Positions 52,792 to 61,878 are shown, counted from the stretch's first letter. The stretch is 64,000 bases of DNA from Verrucomicrobium sp. BvORR106 (GCF_000739655.1 NZ_BATR01000094.1:62001-126000), one strand, 5' to 3'. Notes: generated by a model not told the origin, from the sequence alone. A program made the numbers and translations.

Positions 52792-52811
52792 CGCTCCACA
52801 TAGAGCGGTGG
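52788..52811 (-). promoter_or_regulatory. Hairpin over the scpA start codon
   Basis: CCACCGCTC (52788-52796), CACATA, GAGCGGTGG (52803-52811): a perfect 9-base stem. Read on the minus strand, its 3' arm (GAGCGGTGG) contains the GTG start of scpA, so the start may be hidden in folded mRNA. No T run, so it is not a typical glpD terminator, though it lies 25 bases past the glpD stop. Confidence 0.55.
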
Positions 52812-52836
52812 ATGCGGGTGTGCAAGTGCCTCTGTG

Positions 52837-54420
52837 CTAGGCGGAGGCAGCGGGCTCCGGCGCGACGAGGTAGCCACGGGCAACGGATTCAAATTCAGCG
52901 ACTTGCGATTGCTGCCAGGCGGCGTCTTTGCCCAGTTCGCTTGCAAGCACGGCGGCCACGCGGGGGGCCATGCGGAAGGCGGCCCGGGCGTTCAGCAGCA
53001 AGGCGCGGGTGCGACGGGAGAGGATATCCTCCACGGTGCGGGCCATTTCACGGCGCACCGCCCAGAGGACCTCCGCCAAGGTGTAGGGCAGGGCGGGATC
53101 GATCGGCTCGCCCAGCGAGGGGTCTTCTGCGATGAGGGCCTGGATCTCGTGGGCATCGGTACCGTACACGCCCAGATTCCCCAGATCGGCGGTGTGGGTG
53201 TGATAGCCGTGGATGTTGAGTGTCTTGGTGACGCAGGGCTTGTCGGGCAGATTTCCCAGGGTGGCGGCCTGGTCCACGCAATCCTGCGCCATGTTGCGGT
53301 AGGTCGTCCACTTGCCACCGGCGATGCTGAGGAGACCGCTCTGGTCGATATGGATGGTGTGATCCCGGGAAAGGGAGGCCGTGTTCTTGCCATCGCCCAC
53401 CTTGGCCAGAGGGCGGATGCCAGCGAAGGCGCTGAGGATGTCTGCCCGGGTGGGTTTCTTGTCCAGATAGAGGGCGGCGGTGGACAGCATGAACTCGATC
53501 TCCTGGTCCATGGGGACTGGCTCCAGCGGGGCGTGATCGATGGCGGTATCGGTGGTGCCCACCAGGGTGTGGCCATGCCAGGGGATGGCGAACATGACGC
53601 GGCCGTCGCTGGTGTGCGGGACCATGATGGCGGTGTCTCCCGGAAGGAAGGAGCGGTCCAGCACGATGTGGGCGCCCTGGCTGGGGGCGATCATGGGCGT
53701 GATGTTCGCGTCCGCCAGTTTCCGCACTGCATCGGTGAAGGGGCCGGTGGCATTGATGACCACATGGGCATCCGCGTTGAAAGTTTGTCCTGACTCCTGA
53801 TCTCTCCAGGTGACGCCATGAACCAGATTGTCGGGTCCTTTCCTCAAACCGGTGACGGGAGCGTAGTTCAGCAACACCGCTCCTTGAGTGGCGGCAGTGG
53901 CCGCCATGTTGATGAGCAGACGTGAGTCATCGAACTGTCCGTCGTAGTACACCACCCCGCCCACGAGTCCCTCGGTCTTCACATTGGGCAGACGGCGCAG
54001 CGTTTCCTCCTTGGAAATAAACTGGGAGGGGCCGAAGCCGTACTTGCCGGAAAGCATCTGGTAAAGCTTGAGGCCGATGCCGTAGAAGGGGCCTTCCCAC
54101 CAGGAGTAACTGGGCACGACAAAGGGCAGCTCCGTGACCAGGTGGGGGGCGTTCTGCCGGAGCATGCCGCGCTCTTTGAGGGCTTCCATCACGAGTGCAA
54201 CGTTGCCCTGCTCCAGATACCGCACGCCGCCGTGCACCAGCTTGGTGCTGCGGCTGGATGTCCCCTTGCCAAAGTCATGCTGCTCCAGCAGGAGCACACT
54301 GTAGCCCCGGGTGGCGGCATCCACCGCCACGCCCACGCCGGTGGCTCCGCCGCCGATGATGACGATGTCCCAGGTGCCTTGATGACCCTGGGCCGACTTG
54401 AGCATTTCCGTGCGGTTCAT
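52837..54420 (-). CDS. glpD: Aerobic-type glycerol-3-phosphate dehydrogenase
   Basis: The 527-residue flavoenzyme oxidises glycerol-3-phosphate to dihydroxyacetone phosphate and hands electrons to quinone. DIVIIGGGATGVGVAVDAAT (18-37) is the FAD site, followed by SVLLLEQHDFGKGTSSRST and KLVHGGVRYLEQG. The later GGKWTTYRNMAQDCVDQAA segment and the C-terminal cap (HTADLGNLG onward) match GlpD/FAD-GPDH. It is a single gene flanked by the GTTGAG repeat array upstream. Confidence 0.95.
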   Translation of the reverse strand: MNRTEMLKSAQGHQGTWDIVIIGGGATGVGVAVDAATRGYSVLLLEQHDFGKGTSSRSTKLVHGGVRYLEQGNVALVMEALKERGMLRQNAPHLVTELPFVVPSYSWWEGPFYGIGLKLYQMLSGKYGFGPSQFISKEETLRRLPNVKTEGLVGGVVYYDGQFDDSRLLINMAATAATQGAVLLNYAPVTGLRKGPDNLVHGVTWRDQESGQTFNADAHVVINATGPFTDAVRKLADANITPMIAPSQGAHIVLDRSFLPGDTAIMVPHTSDGRVMFAIPWHGHTLVGTTDTAIDHAPLEPVPMDQEIEFMLSTAALYLDKKPTRADILSAFAGIRPLAKVGDGKNTASLSRDHTIHIDQSGLLSIAGGKWTTYRNMAQDCVDQAATLGNLPDKPCVTKTLNIHGYHTHTADLGNLGVYGTDAHEIQALIAEDPSLGEPIDPALPYTLAEVLWAVRREMARTVEDILSRRTRALLLNARAAFRMAPRVAAVLASELGKDAAWQQSQVAEFESVARGYLVAPEPAASA

Positions 54421-54439
54421 AGGAGGAAGGGGAGGGGAA

Positions 54440-54506
54440 GTTGAGATGCCGCTGCGCGGCTGTTGAGACGCTACGCTGGTTGAGACGGCGCAAGCGCCTG
54501 GTTGAT
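54440..54506 (+). repeat. GTTGAG hairpin-unit array, second copy
   Basis: Units begin at 54440, 54462, 54479 and 54501 (periods 22, 17 and 22). The second unit, GTTGAGACGCTACGCTG, differs at one base from the unit at 18871. Same order of unit lengths as in the array at 18848. It lies between glpD and the NrfD-like gene. Confidence 0.8.
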
Positions 54507-54594
54507 AAGTTCGCAGGGCAGGCAGCTCGCTGATTTTTTAAGAGTACGTACCTCGCGTCTGGTGAACAAGACAGAATTGAGCGGGAAGGGTTTC

Positions 54595-55911
54595 CTATGA
54601 GGTGGCGGAAATGGACGGAGTTTCTGCCGGAGCTGGAGCAGGCTGGATGTCCGGCAAAGCCTGGAGCTTGGTCCGGTTCAGGAAAATGCCCGCGGCGATC
54701 TTGATGAACAAGGTGTAAAGGATAAGACCAAGGGCCCATATCCCGGCGGTGACTTTCCACTCGATGGCGCTGGGGCGGTACTCGACGATCTCGTGCAGGG
54801 TGGAGGGCACGAACCCGGGGATGATGAGGCCCATGCCTTTCTCAATCCAGATGCCGATGAAGGCGAGCACGCAAGCGGTGTTCAGCACCCAGGGATTTGT
54901 GAAGACGCTGGGAGAGAGAAGGAGGCCGGCGGCGACGATGACGAGCCCAACGGAGCACCAGATCCAGGGGACCAGCTCGGTGTGGCCGTGCAGGCCGAAG
55001 TAGAGATAGCGTCCGGAGGAGGTGTGGGCCCCGCCGGTGTAGAACTCCGTAAACACCTCTGAGACGACCATGAGGAGGTTCACCAAAATGGTGATGCGCA
55101 TGATGTTCACCAAGGTGCGGATGGGGCCGTCTCCGAAGTGGCGGCCCACGGCCTGCCGGATGACCTGGATGGCGAGCACGATGAATGCAGGCCCTGAAAC
55201 AAAGGCAGAAGCGAGGAAACGAGGGGCGAGCAGGGCGGTGTTCCAGAAGGGGCGTCCACCAAGGCCACAGTACAGGAACGCCGTGACGGTGTGGATGGAG
55301 ATGGCCCAGATGATGGAGAGAAAGACAAAGGGCACGTACCAGCGGGGATTGGGCGTGAGGCCCAAGTACCGGGTATAGAGCAGATAGGCGCAGATGTAGG
55401 CGTTGATGAAGAGGTAACCGTTGAGCACAATGACATCCCAACTGAGCATGGAGACCGGGAAATTCAGCCTGCCAAAAGGGGGCAGCAGGTGCCAGAAGCG
55501 GTCGGGGCGGCCGAGGTCGCACACCACAAACATGAGGCTCATGATGATGGCGGCGATGGCAAGCAGTTCGCCGATGATCACGATGTCGTGCATCTCCTCA
55601 TCGTGGTACAGATAGGCGGGGATCACCATCATGACGCCGCCTGCGGCCAGTCCGACGAGAAAGGTGAAATTGGCAATGTAGAGCCCCCAGGAGACGTGGT
55701 CGCTCATATTGGTGAGCGCCATGCCGTCCCGCACCTGCACGGCCCAGGCATTGGCTCCGACGAGGAAGACGGCGCTGAGGCAGATCATCCAGACGTAGAA
55801 GACCTTCCCACCATCCAGAGACTCCAGGGCGGCATTGCCCAAGAATCGGCCAAAGCTCCGCCAGGAGAAGGGGCGGGGGACAACAGGACTGGTTGGCGGA
55901 AGATCGCTCAT
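54595..55911 (-). CDS. NrfD/PsrC-type polytopic membrane quinol dehydrogenase subunit
   Basis: The 438-residue product has about ten membrane helices in the NrfD/PsrC order: FYVWMICLSAVFLVGANAWA, LYIANFTFLVGLAAGGVMMV, VCDLGRPDRFWHLLPPFGRL and NFPVSMLSWDVIVLNGYLF are all typical of NrfD. It probably oxidises quinol and passes electrons to the four-cluster ferredoxin encoded 21 bases upstream. This position opposite napDA suggests it feeds the nitrate reductase. Full length (438) is longer than short NrfD (about 320), as in the ACIII/Qrc-related forms. Confidence 0.92.
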   Translation of the reverse strand: MSDLPPTSPVVPRPFSWRSFGRFLGNAALESLDGGKVFYVWMICLSAVFLVGANAWAVQVRDGMALTNMSDHVSWGLYIANFTFLVGLAAGGVMMVIPAYLYHDEEMHDIVIIGELLAIAAIIMSLMFVVCDLGRPDRFWHLLPPFGRLNFPVSMLSWDVIVLNGYLFINAYICAYLLYTRYLGLTPNPRWYVPFVFLSIIWAISIHTVTAFLYCGLGGRPFWNTALLAPRFLASAFVSGPAFIVLAIQVIRQAVGRHFGDGPIRTLVNIMRITILVNLLMVVSEVFTEFYTGGAHTSSGRYLYFGLHGHTELVPWIWCSVGLVIVAAGLLLSPSVFTNPWVLNTACVLAFIGIWIEKGMGLIIPGFVPSTLHEIVEYRPSAIEWKVTAGIWALGLILYTLFIKIAAGIFLNRTKLQALPDIQPAPAPAETPSISATS

Positions 55912-55932
55912 GAGCGGGGTAGGAATGGCCGG

Positions 55933-56913
55933 TCAGCTGTCGAAGAAGTAGAAGAACTGCGGTTTGAGCCCAAGGTCCTCCTTCAAAATGAAGACACGTT
56001 TATGCTCCAGCACCCAGCGGATCTCGGATTTGGGATCGAGGAGATTACCAAAGACCCTGGCCCCGGTGGGGCAGGCTTCCAGGCAGGCGGGCAGGCGGCC
56101 GTTCCGCGTGCGGTGCAGGCAGAAGGTGCACTTCTCCATGGTGCCTTGAGGGCGAATGCGGTTGCTCAGGTAGCCCTGGTCGGGGTTGATCTCCTCCTTG
56201 GGGATCTCGGGCTTGGTCCAGTTGAACCGACGGGCGTGGTAGGGGCAGGCGGCCTCACAGTAACGGCAGCCGATGCACCAGTTGTAATCCACGACCACGA
56301 TGCCGTCCGGTTCCTTCCAAGTGGCCTCCACCGGGCACACATCCACACAGGGCGGGTGCTCACATTGCTGGCACTGCACAGGCATGTAGAACTTGTCCGG
56401 CTGGGGCACGGGTTTGTCGTAGTTCACATTGCCCTGCTCCATGTCCATGGTGCCCTTCTGCATCTCGAAGACGCGGATGTAGGACTGGTGGGAGGGGCGG
56501 TCGTGATTGTTCTCGATGTGGCACGCCTCCGCGCATTTCCGGCAGCCGTTGCAGACGCTGAGATTGAGCGCGTAGCCGAACTTCACGCCCTCTTGAGGCT
56601 TCGGATCGGAGATGGTGACCTCCGCGCCGTAGTCGTCCTTGGTTTCCTTTTCCAGGCGGCGCAGCACAATGTTGAGATCCACGAGGGAGAGCTCCTTGTA
56701 GTGACGCTGGAGGAACTCATCTGCGGAGATGTTGGCCGCCCACTCAGTGAGTGGGGCGATGGCGCGGGCAAAGGCGGCGGTCCCGAGGGTGGCCCCCACG
56801 CCTTTCATGACGGTGCGGCGGGAGACGCACCCGCAGTCAGATTTGCCACAGCCGCCGCCTCCGCCGTCCGTGCCGCCATTGCCTTCCTTGCCCGTGGGAC
56901 CGTTGCTGCTCAT
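55933..56913 (-). CDS. Tat-exported four-cluster [4Fe-4S] ferredoxin, NrfC/QrcC-like
   Basis: The 326-residue product has a Gly-rich N-terminus, then CVSRRTVMKGVGATLG (29-44) as a Tat signal. Four cysteine sets follow: CNGCRKCAEAC (121-131), CQQCEHPPCVDVC (181-193), CIGCRYCEAAC (213-223) and CTFCLHRTRNGRLPACLEAC (262-281). It is the electron-transfer subunit of an NrfCD-type complex outside the cytoplasmic membrane. Its start overlaps the end of the cytochrome gene upstream by 4 bases, and the NrfD gene follows 21 bases after its stop, so all three are cotranscribed. Confidence 0.94.
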   Translation of the reverse strand: MSSNGPTGKEGNGGTDGGGGGCGKSDCGCVSRRTVMKGVGATLGTAAFARAIAPLTEWAANISADEFLQRHYKELSLVDLNIVLRRLEKETKDDYGAEVTISDPKPQEGVKFGYALNLSVCNGCRKCAEACHIENNHDRPSHQSYIRVFEMQKGTMDMEQGNVNYDKPVPQPDKFYMPVQCQQCEHPPCVDVCPVEATWKEPDGIVVVDYNWCIGCRYCEAACPYHARRFNWTKPEIPKEEINPDQGYLSNRIRPQGTMEKCTFCLHRTRNGRLPACLEACPTGARVFGNLLDPKSEIRWVLEHKRVFILKEDLGLKPQFFYFFDS

Positions 56914-57632
56914 GGTGTGCCGTGGTGGGGTGGGGATGTAGATGTGGCTGGTTTCAGAGAGGTGGTTTCCTGAAGCTGGTGTCCGGGGAGCGGCACCGAG
57001 ATGCGGTCACGCGGTGGGAAGATCGGCTGAACAAGGGGGAACTTGGGCGCGTGCGGGTCGTGGCAGTTGGTGCAGATGTTTCTGGTACGTGCTCCCCGGG
57101 TGAGGTCCCAGTGGCCGTTCATGCCTCCATGGGCACCATGTTGATAGCTCTCCCACTGGTGGCCGTGGCACTGAGCGCAGAGCTGCATGACATCCGTGAA
57201 CTCCACCCGCTGGTGGTTGGCCAGATGAAGGCTGTTGTAGTCTTGATCGTTGTGGCAGCTGAGGCAGGTGAGATTGCCGTGGACGTAGTTCAGCCCCTGG
57301 TGAAACTGCACCAACTGGGCACCGCTATGAGTCTGGAAGTTGGGCTTGGTGGTGGTGTGGCAGGTGCTGCATGCCACCGCGACGGGTTGGCCGCCGGGGT
57401 CGGTCGTACCAGTGCTTACACGAGGGGCTCCAGAAGGCAGCCGGTAGTGAACGGGGTGCAGCGTGGCGGGCTCAGGAGCCGGGGCGGCTGGCCCGGCCGC
57501 AGCGCCCGCCGCCACAGGCTCCTGCCTGTTGCTGGCGAAGACATGATGGAACACCTGGCCGCCACCAAAGACGAGTACGATGCCACCTGAAAAGATGACC
57601 AAGGCGCGGGCCTGTTTTTTGGAAACCGCCAT
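56910..57632 (-). CDS. Membrane-anchored tetraheme cytochrome c
   Basis: The 240-residue product has one N-terminal helix (ALVIFSGGIVLVFGGGQVF, 10-28), an Ala/Pro-rich linker, and four CxxCH sites: Cys88-His92, Cys123-His127, Cys152-His156 and Cys187-His191. Extra histidines around them can act as second ligands. It probably carries electrons between the NrfCD module and NapAB. The third of three overlapping ATGs (57632) has the best-spaced AAGGA site. It starts an operon divergent from napD (spacer about 190 bases). Confidence 0.9.
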   Translation of the reverse strand: MAVSKKQARALVIFSGGIVLVFGGGQVFHHVFASNRQEPVAAGAAAGPAAPAPEPATLHPVHYRLPSGAPRVSTGTTDPGGQPVAVACSTCHTTTKPNFQTHSGAQLVQFHQGLNYVHGNLTCLSCHNDQDYNSLHLANHQRVEFTDVMQLCAQCHGHQWESYQHGAHGGMNGHWDLTRGARTRNICTNCHDPHAPKFPLVQPIFPPRDRISVPLPGHQLQETTSLKPATSTSPPHHGTP

Positions 57633-57822
57633 CATCATTATCCTTGCGCAGTGGTTAATTACCGGGAATAATAGCGCGACTCGTGACATCGTGTAAACAA
57701 AACAATGTGAGAGCTGCCGTGCGTTAAAAGACAGAACCGGGCCAGCTCTGCGTGCGGGACATCCGCAGAGGGGTTGGAGGAGTCAAAATAGCCATCTTCA
57801 CAGTGGGGACTGTTGCATCATC

Positions 57823-58104
57823 ATGCCCGTGAGCGGACTTCTCTTAACCTTGTCCACAGAGGAACACGTGGCTGCGGAAGTGGTGCGGCGTTTGCAATCC
57901 CGTCGTGAGATCCTCTTGGGGGAGCTGCAGCAGCAGTGGCTGCCTGTCGCGGTGGACGGGTGCGATGAAAGGCACAGCCGCGAGGTGCATGACTGGATTG
58001 TCAAGCTGCCGGGGGTGGTGTTTGTCGATGTGGTGTCAGTTCATTTTGAAGATGGCGAGCAGACTTCGTCGCCACACGCTCTGACAGACTGCAAAGCTGC
58101 CTGA
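57823..58104 (+). CDS. napD: NapD, Tat-signal-binding chaperone for NapA
   Basis: The 93-residue product matches the short ferredoxin-like NapD fold: VSGLLLTLSTEEHVAAEVVR at the start and VHDWIVKLPGVVFVDVVSVH near the end. NapD binds the twin-arginine signal of NapA and holds it until cofactors are inserted. It lies 15 bases before napA, in the same operon. The first gene of the plus-strand nap unit, it shares its promoter region with the divergent cytochrome gene. Confidence 0.88.
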   Translation: MPVSGLLLTLSTEEHVAAEVVRRLQSRREILLGELQQQWLPVAVDGCDERHSREVHDWIVKLPGVVFVDVVSVHFEDGEQTSSPHALTDCKAA

Positions 58105-58119
58105 TCTGCCAACACTCCC

Positions 58120-60564
58120 ATGAAGATGAATGCGACGCTGGATCGACGCGAACTTCTGAAACTCTCCGCCCTGGCCGGAGCGGCGGCGGTGGCTGCATCG
58201 CGGGCGGGCGTGGCGGCACCGGTCGCGCCGTCAGGAGTGACGGCGGCTAATCCCGATGCCGGTATCAAGTGGGACAAGGCCCCCTGCAGGTTCTGCGGGA
58301 CGGGCTGCCATGTCCGGGTGGGGGTGAAGGAGGATCGGGTGGTGGCCATTGAAGGCGAGCCGCTCGCGGAGGTGAACAAAGGCCTGCTCTGCGTGAAGGG
58401 GTACCATGTGGGGCTGGCCCTGTACGGGCGAGACCGGCTCACGCACCCGATGCTGCGCAAGAACGGGAAGATGGAGCGGGTGAGCTGGGAGGAGGCTGTG
58501 GATGTGGTGGCCAAGCGCGTCCTCGCGGCACCGGACAAATTTGCGATCTACGGCTCCGGTCAGTGGACCATCCCGGAAGGGTATGTGGCCAACAAGTTGA
58601 TGAAGGCTGGCCTTTCCAACAACCACATCGAGCCGAATGCGCGGCTGTGCATGGCCAGTGCGGTGACGGGTTTTCTCAGCGTGTACGGTGTGGACGAGCC
58701 GGCCGGCGCCTATGATGACCTTGATCATTGCGATGTGTTGATCCTCTGGGGCAACAACATGGCAGAGATGCATCCGGTGCTTTTCAGCCGGGTGATTGAC
58801 CGGCGTGCCCGTGGGGGCAAGGTGAAGATCATCGACCTCGGCACGAGGCGCACCCGAAGCTCGGAGTTTGCCGATCACTACCTGGAGTTCAAGCCCAACG
58901 GGGATCTCGCGATTGCCAATGGCATCGCCCATCTGCTCATTAAGAACGGGACTTATGACAAGGCGTTTGTGGAGCAGCACTGCAACTTCCGCCAGGACAA
59001 GACTGCGGCCTCCTTGAACGGGGAGTCGATGACCTTTGAGGAGTACAAGATGGCTCTGGCACCCTTCACGCCAGAGCATGTGGCAGAGCTCTCCGGCGTC
59101 CCAGCAGAGCAGATTCACATGCTGGCGGACCTCTTTGGCCGCCGGGATCTGCATATCACCAGCACGTGGTGCATGGGGTTCAACCAGCACAACCGGGCGA
59201 CGGACATCAATCGGCTCTGTCACTCCATCCATTTGTTGAGCGGACACTTTGGCAAACCAGGCGACGCTCCCACCTCCCTGACCGGTCAGCCCAGTGCGTG
59301 TGGCACCGCGAGGGAGGTGGGAACGATGTGCCACTTTCTCCCCGGTGGGCGATTGGTGGAGAACGCGGAGCATCGTGCAGAGGCCGAGCAACTGTGGAAT
59401 GTGCCAGCGGGGCGTCTCAAGCCTAAGATGGGCTACCACACGGTGCTGATGTGGGAGAAGTTCTGCACGCCCACGAACCAGGGTGGGGACATCAGTACCA
59501 TCTGGGTGCAGGTCACCAATCCCGGCCAGTCGCTGCCCAATCTGCACAAACTCTTTCAGGCAAAGAAAGGTCTGGAGGACAAATTCCTGATCGTGTCAGA
59601 CGTGTACCCGACGGCGACGACGGAACTGGCGGACTTGGTGTTGCCCTCCGCCATGTGGGTGGAGAAGAACGGCCTGTACGGCAACTCCGAGCGGCGTACG
59701 CAGCAGTGGTTCAAGATGGTGAACCCGCCGGGTGAGGCGCGCGATGATGCCTGGCAGAATCTGGCCGTGGCGCGGCGGCTGCATGACCTGGGGCATCCGG
59801 GGCTGAAAGACAAGGACGGGAAGTTCCTCTTCACCTTCCAGGATGATGCCGGAAAGGAGGTGCCGGTGTGGGAGTGGCCACGGTACTATGAAATGAACGT
59901 GGACAAGGTTCTGTTCGAGGACTACCGGCGCTTCTCCCGGGTGAAGCACAAGGACCTGGCTCCGTATGACGAGTATGTGAAGGCTCGGGGATTGCGCTGG
60001 CCGGTGGTGCAGCAGGCAGATGGGACCTGGCGGGAGACGCGGTTCCGGTTCGCGGAATTTGATGATCCCTATGTGAAGAAGGGGGCGGGGGTGCAGTTCT
60101 ATCATTCCTCGACCAAGGATGACCGGGCGCAGGTGTGGTTCGCCCCCTACACGCCTCCGGCAGAGGTGCCGGATGCGGACTACCCTTTCTGGCTGTGCAC
60201 CGGGCGGGTGCTGGAGCACTGGCACACGGGCACGATGACAATGCGCATCCCGCAACTGCATGGAGCGGTGCCCTATGCTTATGTGGAGATGCACGCCGCC
60301 GATGCGGAGGATCGAGACATTGGCAACGGAGACAGCGTGCTGGTGAAGACCCGTCGCGGGGAATTGCGGCTGCCGGTGTGGGTGAACGGGCGCAGTCGGC
60401 CACCCCGGGGCAGCCTCTTTATTCCCTTCTTTGATGAACGATTGCTGTGCAACCTGCTGACGTTGGAGGTGACCTGCCCCATCTCGAAGGAGCCTGACTA
60501 CAAGAAATGTGCGGCCACGGTGGTGAAGGCAGGGCCGCAGGCTGGAAAGGTGGGGAGCATTTGA
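58120..60564 (+). CDS. napA: Periplasmic nitrate reductase catalytic subunit NapA
   Basis: The 814-residue molybdoenzyme reduces nitrate to nitrite in the periplasm. It has a Tat signal (LDRRELLKLSALAGAAA, 7-23), a [4Fe-4S] site with Cys56, Cys59, Cys63 and Cys91, and the Mo-binding Cys177 in NARLCMAS. The C-terminal LFIPFFDERLLCNLLTLEV and ISKEPDYKKCA match NapA endings. Length is close to the normal 830. napD lies upstream, and the double NapB gene starts just after its stop (1-base gap). Confidence 0.97.
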   Translation: MKMNATLDRRELLKLSALAGAAAVAASRAGVAAPVAPSGVTAANPDAGIKWDKAPCRFCGTGCHVRVGVKEDRVVAIEGEPLAEVNKGLLCVKGYHVGLALYGRDRLTHPMLRKNGKMERVSWEEAVDVVAKRVLAAPDKFAIYGSGQWTIPEGYVANKLMKAGLSNNHIEPNARLCMASAVTGFLSVYGVDEPAGAYDDLDHCDVLILWGNNMAEMHPVLFSRVIDRRARGGKVKIIDLGTRRTRSSEFADHYLEFKPNGDLAIANGIAHLLIKNGTYDKAFVEQHCNFRQDKTAASLNGESMTFEEYKMALAPFTPEHVAELSGVPAEQIHMLADLFGRRDLHITSTWCMGFNQHNRATDINRLCHSIHLLSGHFGKPGDAPTSLTGQPSACGTAREVGTMCHFLPGGRLVENAEHRAEAEQLWNVPAGRLKPKMGYHTVLMWEKFCTPTNQGGDISTIWVQVTNPGQSLPNLHKLFQAKKGLEDKFLIVSDVYPTATTELADLVLPSAMWVEKNGLYGNSERRTQQWFKMVNPPGEARDDAWQNLAVARRLHDLGHPGLKDKDGKFLFTFQDDAGKEVPVWEWPRYYEMNVDKVLFEDYRRFSRVKHKDLAPYDEYVKARGLRWPVVQQADGTWRETRFRFAEFDDPYVKKGAGVQFYHSSTKDDRAQVWFAPYTPPAEVPDADYPFWLCTGRVLEHWHTGTMTMRIPQLHGAVPYAYVEMHAADAEDRDIGNGDSVLVKTRRGELRLPVWVNGRSRPPRGSLFIPFFDERLLCNLLTLEVTCPISKEPDYKKCAATVVKAGPQAGKVGSI

Positions 60565-60565
60565 C

Positions 60566-61489
60566 ATGGCGACTGCGCCTTCATCGGATGTTGCCCGCCG
60601 CGCGAAGTGGCTGAGGATCGCAGGGGTCTTGGTGGTGACCACATCGGTGAGCGGCTTCTTCATGGGGATGCTGCAGACGCGCTCTCAACTGAACCTGACC
60701 GAGCCGCAGCAACTGGTCTCGGATGCACGCGATCTCACCGAAGTGCCTCCAGGCGGGGTGCCGGTGGCGGTGGCCTATGCGAAACAAGACTGGTTAAGGG
60801 AGGGCAGCAACGCGCAGTGGCGCAACGACTTGAGCAAGCTGGTGCAGCCGACTGCGTCGGCCGTCCCATTGCCCGTGCGGACTGCGGACGAGCGGGCGGC
60901 GGCGGTGAGCCAGCGCATGGAGCGTCGCGCCTACGACGGAGCTCCGCCAGTGGTGCCGCATCCCGTGACGCAGGAGTCGTCGGCTTCCTGCCTGGCCTGT
61001 CATGGCCCGGGGCTGGCGGTGAAAGATCGACTGGCTTCGCGGATCAGTCACGAGCACTTCTCAAGCTGCACTCAATGTCATGTGCCCGCCGGTGGCACGG
61101 GGCTGCCGACGGCAGAACAGGGGCTGCTGGCGGCCTTTGGCACGGGAAATAACTTTCGTGGGGTGTCGGCTAAAGGAAAGAGCACGAGAGCCTGGCCAGG
61201 GGCACCGCCCACCGTGCCGCATCCGTTGCTGATGCGCTCGGACTGCCTGAGTTGCCACGGTCCCGTGGGGTTGCCGGGATTGCGGACGAGTCATCCGGAG
61301 CGCCAGCAGTGCGTGCAGTGCCATGTCCAGAGCCCACCCGCAACTCTGGTACCGTTGAGAAATCAAGGGGTGGTGGGAAACGAGGTTGGGAAAGGGGCGG
61401 CGGAGTCTGTAGTGAGGATCGATCTGGTGGAGTTTTTGACTCCGCGTGGAACTGATAGAAGGGAGGGGCGGTCGAATGAAGCTCAATGA
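60566..61489 (+). CDS. Four-heme NapB-like cytochrome made of two NapB modules
   Basis: The 307-residue product has an N-terminal membrane helix (about 16-35), a spacer, then two consecutive NapB-type modules. Module 1: RRAYDGAPPVVPHP (120-133) with hemes Cys142-His146 and Cys168-His172. Module 2: WPGAPPTVPHP (210-220) with hemes Cys227-His231 and Cys249-His253. Ordinary NapB has one module, two hemes and a cleaved signal. A membrane-held double NapB may take electrons straight from the NrfCD-side cytochrome. It overlaps the next gene by 14 bases. Confidence 0.85.
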   Translation: MATAPSSDVARRAKWLRIAGVLVVTTSVSGFFMGMLQTRSQLNLTEPQQLVSDARDLTEVPPGGVPVAVAYAKQDWLREGSNAQWRNDLSKLVQPTASAVPLPVRTADERAAAVSQRMERRAYDGAPPVVPHPVTQESSASCLACHGPGLAVKDRLASRISHEHFSSCTQCHVPAGGTGLPTAEQGLLAAFGTGNNFRGVSAKGKSTRAWPGAPPTVPHPLLMRSDCLSCHGPVGLPGLRTSHPERQQCVQCHVQSPPATLVPLRNQGVVGNEVGKGAAESVVRIDLVEFLTPRGTDRREGRSNEAQ

Positions 61490-61877
61490 GTCCTGCTCGC
61501 GTCGTGAATGGTTGGCTGAGGTCTTTCAACCGTGGAAGCGCCAGAGAGCGGAGGGCGTTCAAGGGCGGCAGGCGATGCCGGTGACCGTGCCGCCGGCATC
61601 AGCTGTAGCCGCTGCGCCTGATCCACCAGTGGCACGGGTGGCAGTGATTCAGGGGCGCTTCTGCGTTGCTCTGACTTCGTTCTGCGCGGTGTGCGTGGAG
61701 CGTTGTCCCGTGCCCGGAGCGCTGCAAATTACCCGTGGCATGCCATCCGTGGTGGCAGATAAGTGCACGGGCTGTGGCGTGTGTTTTGACGTGTGCCCCG
61801 CTCCGCGTAAAGCGGTGCTGATGTTGCCCCTGGCCGGTAGGTTAGGGGCGGGACCTGTGACGAACATGAATCGTTGA
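61476..61877 (+). CDS. NapF-like [4Fe-4S] ferredoxin
   Basis: The 133-residue product has SRREWLAEVF near its start and two cysteine sets: CAVCVERCPVPGAL and CTGCGVCFDVCPAPRKAV. NapF-type ferredoxins help insert or keep the iron-sulfur cluster of NapA in the cytoplasm. The ATG at 61476 lies inside the end of the previous gene with a good GGGAGG site 10 bases before it. It is shorter than NapF (about 165) and shows about two clusters rather than the usual four. Confidence 0.8.
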   Translation: MKLNESCSRREWLAEVFQPWKRQRAEGVQGRQAMPVTVPPASAVAAAPDPPVARVAVIQGRFCVALTSFCAVCVERCPVPGALQITRGMPSVVADKCTGCGVCFDVCPAPRKAVLMLPLAGRLGAGPVTNMNR

Positions 61878-61878
61878 T

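Noticed and set aside
52788-52811. glpD terminator
   Set aside because: The stem is good but no T run follows on the minus strand, and it overlaps the scpA start.
52834-53793. 319-residue open frame opposite glpD
   Set aside because: Antisense shadow; glpD motifs are clear.
54595-57632. Nitrite reductase (nrfABCD) operon
   Set aside because: No NrfA-type pentaheme with a CxxCK site is present; the trio faces napDA, so nitrate reduction fits better.
58231-59547. 438-residue open frame opposite napA
   Set aside because: Antisense shadow; napA has all expected cysteines and its Tat signal.
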